Source: Aquatica leii (taxonomy: Eukaryota > Arthropoda > Insecta > Coleoptera > Lampyridae). Taken from it: a stretch of 64,000 bases of DNA. Below are positions 57,036 through 64,000 of this stretch, piece by piece; position 1 is the first letter of the stretch, and every line of letters starts with the position of its first letter. The position numbers and the translations under genes were made by a program. Below the pieces are notes generated by a model. The model had not been told where the DNA came from and did not search any database. It was given only the letters and a program-made list of their open reading frames with translations. The stretch spans positions 132,946,545-133,010,544 of the forward strand of contig CM069433.1 in NCBI GenBank assembly GCA_035610365.1, written 5' to 3'.

Positions 57036-58115
57036 ATGGATCGTTTATTGAATCGTGTTAATCTCTGTATGTACGATTTTGGTCTCTATTTTGGTTATAG
57101 TGATACTCCAGATGAAAAAGAAGAAGCCAACCGACGAGGAATTGCACTCTTTCAACATCTACAAGTGATACCGAGCCGCGATACTCCGAAAATATGCCCG
57201 TTGTGTCAAGTGGAAATGAGAACGATAACGGACAGAACCAGAACTTTGGGTTGGCGATATCGGTGTCCCATGCCTCCACATCATAACCGGGAAGCAACAG
57301 TCAACACTTTCCTAGAAAGAATAAGGCTGCGAGAAGTGGGTGCGCACACTGTACTAATGGGAATGTATCTCTGGGTAGTAGGTTACGATTTAGGTACCAT
57401 GATTTCCGAATTGGAAATCGCATCAGACACTGCGGTAGCGTGGTACAGCTATTGCAGAGATGTGGCAAATAAGGTGGCTTGGCACGAGTTAGGACAAATT
57501 GGAGGACGACAAGACGTGGTCGAGATCGATGAGACGCATCTCTTCAATCGAAAATACAACCAGTATTGGATGTTTGGAGGCATCAGTAGGGCAACGAAAC
57601 GACGGTTTAGTGTTATTGTTGATCAAAGAAACGCGGATACTCTTCTACCAATTGCACAAGAGTGCATCGACCAGGAATCCTACATATGCTCGAACGAGCG
57701 GCGAGCTTACAATCAACTACATGAAATTTTTGCAGGACATGGTACAGTAAGCCCTTCGCAGGATGATGACCTTTTATGGATACCTACTGGAAAGTTTTCA
57801 AAGGAATGTTTGGACAAGACATGGATTGGCCCTGCGCCTCAAGCAGGGGTTGAACCATTTCGAATTCACACCAATACTCACGAGAAGTCTTGGGGCGAGC
57901 TGAAAAAGACCCTTAAGTTCTGCAACTCAGTGGATCTCGCCGAAAGTTACATCGGGGAATGGATGTACAGAAAAAACATTTTGGACAACATTAGTGGAGC
58001 AACAGCGAAATTTCTACGATTTATGGACGACGTTCGAAAAGCATATCCGGGAATTGGAAAAAATCCCATGGTAGCAGATTTGGCAAATTGCAATTGTCAT
58101 ATATGTGTAGATTAG
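57036..58115 (+). CDS. Merlin/ISXO2-like transposase-derived protein
   Basis: Open frame of 359 residues without introns; the first in-frame ATG is 57036. The fold is that of IS1595/ISXO2-type DDE transposases, found in eukaryotes in Merlin elements: a putative zinc ribbon with CPLC (54-57) and a later Cys77, a helical region, then the catalytic domain with VVEIDETHLFNRKYN (Asp165), YWMFGGISR, a second block YICSNERRAYNQL, and NTHEKSWGELK (Glu283). In this family the second block normally has Asp in an SD pair; here it is Asn220, so a D-N-E set replaces D-D-E. A Cys cluster CNCHIC ends the protein. The gene is clearly more GC-rich than its surroundings and has its own TATA/initiator and polyA signal. 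No terminal inverted repeats were found by eye. It is either an inactive transposon copy or a domesticated gene; the undamaged frame with a changed catalytic residue makes the second worth testing. Confidence 0.85.
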   Translation: MDRLLNRVNLCMYDFGLYFGYSDTPDEKEEANRRGIALFQHLQVIPSRDTPKICPLCQVEMRTITDRTRTLGWRYRCPMPPHHNREATVNTFLERIRLREVGAHTVLMGMYLWVVGYDLGTMISELEIASDTAVAWYSYCRDVANKVAWHELGQIGGRQDVVEIDETHLFNRKYNQYWMFGGISRATKRRFSVIVDQRNADTLLPIAQECIDQESYICSNERRAYNQLHEIFAGHGTVSPSQDDDLLWIPTGKFSKECLDKTWIGPAPQAGVEPFRIHTNTHEKSWGELKKTLKFCNSVDLAESYIGEWMYRKNILDNISGATAKFLRFMDDVRKAYPGIGKNPMVADLANCNCHICVD

Positions 58116-58121
58116 ACTTGT

Positions 58122-58127
58122 AATAAA
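58122..58127 (+). terminator. Polyadenylation signal of the transposase-like gene
   Basis: aataaa lies 6 bases after the stop codon and is followed by a GT-rich stretch (tttgttttgttta), a usual polyA arrangement. Confidence 0.6.
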
Positions 58128-61100
58128 TTTGTTTTGTTTAGTAACCATTTTTTTCAGATTTTTAATAATTTTTTTTTGCTTGTAATGTTTTAGATATAAT
58201 AATGTTTTATCTTTTTCAGGTTTTTAATTTTTTTAAAATTTTTTCCAGAATTTTAATCATTTTTAATAATATTTTTAGCCTGTAATGTTTTAGATGTAGA
58301 TAATAATAGTGTTTCTATTTTTTTCAGATTTTTAATCATGTTTACTACATTTTTTATAGTTTGTAATGTTTAAGATACACTAATAAGATTTTTTTTTTAG
58401 ATTTTTAATCGTTAATAATTTTTTTTCCTAGGTTGTAATGTATTAGATTGTATACAGTAATAAGATTAATTTTTTCAGATTATTAATTATTTTTGATAAT
58501 TTTTGTTTGTTTGTAATGTTTTAGATGTAATAACACGGTTTCTTGTTTTTCAGATTTTTAATCGTTTTTGATAATTTTTTCTTAGTTTGTAATGTTTTAG
58601 ATGTAGTACATAATAAGAATTCCTTTTTTTTTAAATTTCTAATCGCTTTTAATAAAAATTCTTTTTTTAGATTTTAATGTTTTAGATGTAGCAATAGAAT
58701 AATAATAGAGTTTTCTGTTTTTCAGACTTTTAATAGTTACTTTTTTTCAGAATTCTAATAATATTTAATAATTTTTCTTCTAGTCTGTAATGTTTTAGAT
58801 GTAATAATAGTGTTTCTATTTTTTTCAGATGTTTAATCATGTTTAATACATTTTGTTTAGTTTGTAATGTTTTAAATGTGGTAATAAGATTTTTTTTTTA
58901 GATTTTTAATCGTTACTAATTTTTTTTTCTAGGTTGTAATGTAGTATTAGATTGTAAACAGTAATAACATTTCTTTTTTTCAGGTTATTAATTATTTTAA
59001 ATAATCTTTTTTCTTGCTGGTAATGTCTTACATGTAATAATAAGGTTAATTGTTTTTCAGATTTTTAATCATTTTTTAGCCTGTAATGTTTTTTTATTTT
59101 CTCAGATTTTTAATCATGTTTAATACATTTTCTTTAGTTTGTAATGTTTTAGATGCAGTAATAAGATTTTCTTTTTTTTAGATTTTTAATCGTTAATAAA
59201 AAAAATTTTTTTTCTAGGTTGTAATCAGTAATAAGATTTCTTTTTTTCAGATTATTAATTTTTTTCTTGCTTGCAATGTTTTAGATGTAATAATAGGGCT
59301 TCCTGTTTTACAGGTTCTTAATAGTTAATTTTTTTCAGATTTTTAATCATTTTTGATAATTTTTTTAGCCTGTAATGCTTTAGATGTAATAATAGGGTTT
59401 CTATTTTTTTAAATTATTTTTCAGATTATTCATTGTTTTTAATAATCTTTTTTCTTGCTTGTAATGTTTTAGATGTAAATAAGGTTTTCTGAATTTCAGG
59501 TTTTTAATAGTTCTTTACTTTTTTTCAGAATTTTAGTCTATTTAAATAATTTTTTTTAGCCTGTAATGTTTTAGATGTAATAATAGCGTTTCAATTTTTT
59601 TCAGATTTTTAATCATGTTTAATACATATTTTTTAGTTTGTAATGTTTTAGATGTAGTAATAAGTATTTCTTTTTTTTTTAGATTTTTGATCGTTAATAA
59701 AATTTTCTTTTTTTTTAGATTGTAATGTATTAGAATATTAGATTGTAAGCAGTAATAAATTTTTTTTCAGATTATTAATTATTTTTAGAAATCTTTTTTC
59801 TTGCTTGCAATGTTTTAGATGTAATAATAGGACTTCCTGTTTTTGAGGTTCTTAATAGTTAATTTTTTTCAGATTTGTAATCATTTTTGATAATTTTTTT
59901 TACCTTGTAATGCTTTACATGTAATAATAGGGTTTCTATTTTTTTAAATTATTTTTCAGATTATTAATTATTTTTAATAATCTTTTTTTTGCTTGTAATG
60001 TTTTAGATGTAATAATGTTTTCTGTATTTCAGGCTTTACTTTTTTTCAGAATTTTAGTCATTTTTAATAATTTTTTTAGCCTGCAATGTTTTAGATGTAA
60101 TAACAGCGTTTCTATTTTTTTCAGATTTTTAATCATGTTTAATACATTTTTTTTAGTTTGTAATGTTTTAGATGTAGTAAAAAAATTGCTTTTTTTTAGA
60201 TTTTTGATCGTTGTTAATAAAATTTTCTTTTTTTTTAGATTGTAATGTATTAGATTGTAAGCAGTAATAAGATTTTTTTTTCAGATTATTAATTATTTTT
60301 AGGAATCTTTTTTCTTGCTTGCAATGTTTTAGATGTAATAATAGGACTTCCTGTTTTTCAGGTTCTTAATAGTTAATTTTTTTAAGATTTGTAAATCATT
60401 TTTGATATTTTTTTTAGCTTGTAATGCTTTAGATGAAATAATAGGGTTTCTATTTTTTTAAATTATTTTTCAGATTATTAATTATTTTTAATAACCTTTT
60501 TTTTGCTTGTAATGTTTTAGATGTAATAATGTTTTCTGTATTTCAAGCTTTACTTTTTTTCAGAATTTTAGTCATTTTTAATAATTTTTTTAGCCTGCAA
60601 TGTTTTAGATGTAATAACAGCGTTTCTATTTTTTTCAGATTTTTAATCATGTTTAATACATTTTTTTTAGTTTGTAATGTTTTAGATGTAGTAAAAAAAT
60701 TGCTTTTTTTTAGATTTTTGATCGTTGTTAATAAAATTTTCTTTTTTTTTTAGATTGTAATGTATTAGATTGTAAGCAGTAATAAGATTTTTTTTTCAGA
60801 TTAAATATTATTTTTAATAATCCTTTTTCTTGCTTGTAATGTTTTAAATGTAATAATAATTTTTTTATTTTTTTCAAATTTTTAATCATGTTTAATACAT
60901 TTTTTTTTAGTTTGTAATGTTTTAGATGTAGTAAAAGTTTCTTACTATTTACTGTTTAATACTTTTTTTAATTTGAATTTAGTCTTTTAGGTTTTTTAGG
61001 TTAGATGTGGTAATAGTTTCTTTTTTCTAGATTTTTATTGTTTTTTTTTCTAGCCTGTAACGATTTAGATGTAATAATCGGGTTTCTTTCCTTTCAGATT

Positions 61101-63970
61101 TTTTAACGTTTTTAAATTTTTTTTCGTTTGTAATGTTTTAGATGTAATGAGTTTTCGGGTTTTCAATAATCTTTAATAATTTTTTTAGTTTGTAATGTTT
61201 TAAGGTTTTGTTTTTTCCCCCGATTTTTAATAATTTTGAATAATTTTTTTAGTCTGTAATTTTTTAGATGTAGTAAAAGGTTTGGTTTTTTTTTGATTTT
61301 TAATTAACAATTTTTAAATTTTTTTTTATATTGTAAATTTTAGATGTATTAATAGGGTTCTTATTTTTTAGATTTCTAATTTTAATAACATTTATTTTTT
61401 TTTCTAGGTTGTAATATTTTAGATGTAGGAATATACTTACTTTTTTTCAGATTTTAATCATTTTTAATGTTTTTTTTCTAGCCTGTGATGTATTAGATGT
61501 AATAATAAACTTTCTTTTATTTCCAGATTTTAATTCATTTTTAATAAATTTTTTTAGTTCGTAAAGTTTTAAATGTCCAAGGATTCGCTTTTTTCAGATT
61601 TTTAAAATTTTTTAATTTTTTTTTTAGTTTTTAATGTTTTAGATGTAGTAATTGGGTTTCGTTTTTTTTTCTGATTTTTGATACATTTTTTTCAAGACTT
61701 GTTTTATGTAGTAATATAATGTTTTTTTCTTAGATTCTTAATCGTTTTTAATAAAATTTCTTTTATTCTCTAGATTGTAATGTTTTAGATATAGTAATAG
61801 ATCCTTTTTTCAGATTTCTAATTGTTTTTATTTAAATGTCTTTTTTTTCAGGTTGTAATGTTTTACATGAAAATAGTAATGATTTTTTTTTCATTTTTTT
61901 ATTAGTTTTTTTTAGCTTCTAATGTTGAAGATGTAGGATTTTATTTTTAGGTTTTTAATCAATTTTTTTTCTACATACATAAAACGATTTTTTTTTTAAA
62001 TTTCTAATTGATATAATAACAATTTTTTTTTCTAGATTGTAATGTCTTAATAAAAAATCTTATTTTTTGATTGTAATTTACATGTAATAATAATTCTTGT
62101 TTTTCAGATTTTTATTCGATTTTGATAGAATTTCTTATTTTTTCTAGGTTGTAATGTCTTAGATGTAGTAATAAAATTTCCTTTTTTTAGATTTTTAATC
62201 ATTTCTAATAACATTTCATTTTTTTCTAGGTTATGTATTAGATTGTAAATAATAACAATAAGATTCTTTTTTTTTAGATTATTAGTTGTATTGAATAATC
62301 TTTATTCCTGCTTGTAATATTTTAGATGTACCTAGTAATCAAGTTTCTTGTTTTTCAGATTTTTTATAATTTTTTTACTTAATTTGAAATGTTTTAGATG
62401 TAGTACATAATAAGATTCTTTTTCTTTTTATTTCTAATTAATTCTAATCAATTTTTTTCTAGGTTTTAATATTTTAGATGTAATAGATGGGTTTCTATTT
62501 TTTCAGATTTTTAATCGTGTTGAATAAAACCTTTTAGTTTGTAACGTTGTAGGTGTAGTAATCCAAATTTTCTTTTTTAAGATTTATAATGGTTTTTGAT
62601 ATAATTTTTTTTCTAGGTTGTAATATATTAGATTCTAAAAAGTACTAAATCTTTGAAAGATGTGGTAATAGTTTTGTTTTTTTTCAGATTTTTAATAATT
62701 CTTGTTTAGATTGTTGTATTTTGGATGTAATAATAGGGTTTCTTTTTTTTTGGATTTTTTATCGTTTTTACAAAATTTTTTTTTAGTTTGTAATGTTTTA
62801 GATGTAATAATTACAGTTTTGTTTTTTTCAGATTTTCAATAAGAATTTTAATAACTTTAAATACATTTTTAAGTTTATCATTTCTTAGATGTAGTAATAG
62901 GATTGGTTTTTGATTTTTATTAATTTTATTTCTAATTATAATATTTTATATGTAGTAATCTTTTTTCCAAATATTTAATAATTTTAAATATTTTTTTAAA
63001 TAGTAATCTTTAAGATGTAGTAATAGTGTTTCATTTCTTCAAATTTCTAATTGTGTCTGATAAAAAAATTGTAATAAAATCTTTTTTTAATTGATTTTTA
63101 ATCGTTTTTAATTTTTTTCTTAGGTTGTAATGTTTTAGATGTAATCAAGGATTTCTTTTTTTTTAAATAATTTAATCGTTTTTAATATTTTTTTCAGTTT
63201 GTAATGTTTTAGTTTTTAGTTGGTAATTGAGTTTAATTTTTTCCAGGTTTTTAGTCATTTTTAATATTTTTTTCTCTAGCTTTTAATTGTTTTTAATAAG
63301 ATTTATTTTTGTACAAATTGTAATGTTTTACATGTACTAATAGGTTTCCTATTTTTAGATTTCTAATCGTTTTTAATAAAATTTTTTTTAGGCTGTGATA
63401 TTTTAGATGTAGTAATAGTTTCTTTTTTCAAGATTTTTAATCATTTTTAATAATTTTTTTTCTAGCCTGTCATGTTTTAGATATAATAAGTTTTCTTTTT
63501 TTCAGATTTTTAATCATGTTTAATATTTTTTTTAGTTTCTGATGTTTTAGATTTAATAATTGAGCTTTGCTTTTTTTCTAATTTTTTTTCTAGATTGTTT
63601 TGTTTTATTTCATTTTATTTGTTCGATTCTTAATCGTTTTTAAACATTTTTTTTATTCTCTAGATTACAATGTTTTAGATGTAGTAATAGTTCCTTTTTC
63701 AGATTTCTAAATTTAGTTAAACTTCTTTTTTTTAGATAGTAATGTTCCAGATGCAAATAAATATTCCTTTTTTTAAGATTTATTATTATATATAAGACTA
63801 TTAAAATTCTTTCTAGCTTGTAATGTTTTAGATGTAAGATTTCATTTTTACATTTTTAATCATTTTTAATATTTTTTCTTCTAGCTTGTAATGTTTTAAA
63901 TGTAGTACTAAGATTTGTTTTCAGGTTCATAATTGTTTGGAATGTATTTTAATTACTTTTTTTTTCTAGC
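58128..63970 (+). repeat. T-rich tandem array of ~78-bp units
   Basis: The units follow the pattern ttgtaatgttttagatgta, then ataata-g-tttc, then ttttttcagatttttaat, then catttttaataattttttttag. Roughly 70-75 units fit. They vary in length and sequence much more than the satellite, with greatest order between 58300 and 60900 and decay to the right. The plus strand is extremely rich in T and poor in C and G. Each unit holds one or two pyrimidine-tract plus CAG/TAG acceptor-like sites. No coding region is credible; the open frames at 60015 and 60529 are low-complexity. Confidence 0.9.
59190..60790 (+). repeat. Higher-order repeat (~515 bp) inside the T-rich array
   Basis: A marker phrase gcttgcaatgttttagatg occurs at 59269, 59803 and 60317, spacings of 534 and 514 bp. 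The last two copies are nearly identical, including tttctgtatttca-gctttac and agtaaaaaaattgctttt. Each higher-order unit contains six to seven basic units, so this block was duplicated recently. Confidence 0.85.
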
Positions 63971-64000
63971 TCGTACAAAGGCGAAGATACTGCCACTAAC
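63971..64000 (+). other. Possible start of an exon at the window edge
   Basis: The T-rich array ends in cttttttttttctag-like sequence and is followed by 30 bases of balanced composition (ctcgtacaaaggcgaagata at first) with open frames. A long pyrimidine tract plus TAG suggests a 3' splice site, making the array intronic. Only 30 bases are visible. Confidence 0.35.

Noticed and set aside
60015..60753. Two near-identical plus-strand frames of 74-76 codons rich in Phe/Leu
   Set aside because: They reflect the 515-bp block duplication of T-rich sequence (ttt codons), not a duplicated gene.
58128..63970. Telomere-like or CRISPR-like array
   Set aside because: No TTAGG-type tandem repeats, no identical direct repeats separated by unique spacers; units are degenerate and contiguous.

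Overview
The window looks like gene-poor insect (or other arthropod) heterochromatin. It is very AT-rich, has intron-bearing coding sequence, and carries a 30-kb satellite array, Ty3/gypsy elements of the errantivirus type with an env gene, a BEL/Pao element, a truncated Jockey-like LINE and a Merlin/ISXO2-type transposase gene. Nothing bacterial or phage-like is present. I cannot name the species from sequence alone.

Layout. (1) Bases 1-29932 are one uninterrupted satellite array. Its repeat is a dimer of about 383 bp made of two related monomers of about 190 bp (called A and B here), roughly 155 monomers in all. It stops abruptly inside a B monomer. (2) Bases 30604-32268 on the minus strand hold what I read as a multi-exon gene. 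A 66-codon first exon is followed by a tandem array of about 410-bp units, each carrying two phase-0 exons (129 or 123 nt, and 93 nt) with canonical splice signals. The predicted product is about 288 residues with a repeated motif of about 74 residues, and I recognise no family. This is the most novel-looking item in the window. (3) Bases 32683-47388 are a minus-strand gypsy/errantivirus-like provirus (Gypsy-1), decayed and full of later insertions: a LINE fragment (34495-35187), a 258-bp MITE-like piece (37316-37573), and a complete but dead BEL/Pao element on the plus strand (37618-44503). The BEL element itself contains a solo LTR (43231-43688). (4) Bases 47389-49488 are a scrapyard: a 170-bp duplication, an inverted and diverged relic of the satellite, and a second solo LTR of the same family. 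(5) Bases 49493-55739 are a second minus-strand errantivirus-like provirus (Gypsy-2). It has long open pol and env frames but has lost most of its 5' end. (6) Bases 57036-58115 encode a 359-residue transposase-like protein that has its own TATA/initiator promoter and polyA signal, but Asn where the second catalytic Asp is expected. (7) Bases 58128-63970 are a T-rich array of about 78-bp units, each resembling a splice acceptor. It ends at a plausible acceptor right before the window edge.

How the parts relate. The two gypsy copies are relatives whose damage is complementary: Gypsy-1 keeps the RNase H end but lost the integrase zinc domain, while Gypsy-2 keeps the zinc domain but lost the RNase H end. 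Target-site duplications allow the nesting order to be read: Gypsy-1 first, then LINE, MITE-like element and BEL inside it, then the solo-LTR parent inside BEL. None of the retroelements looks able to move alone.
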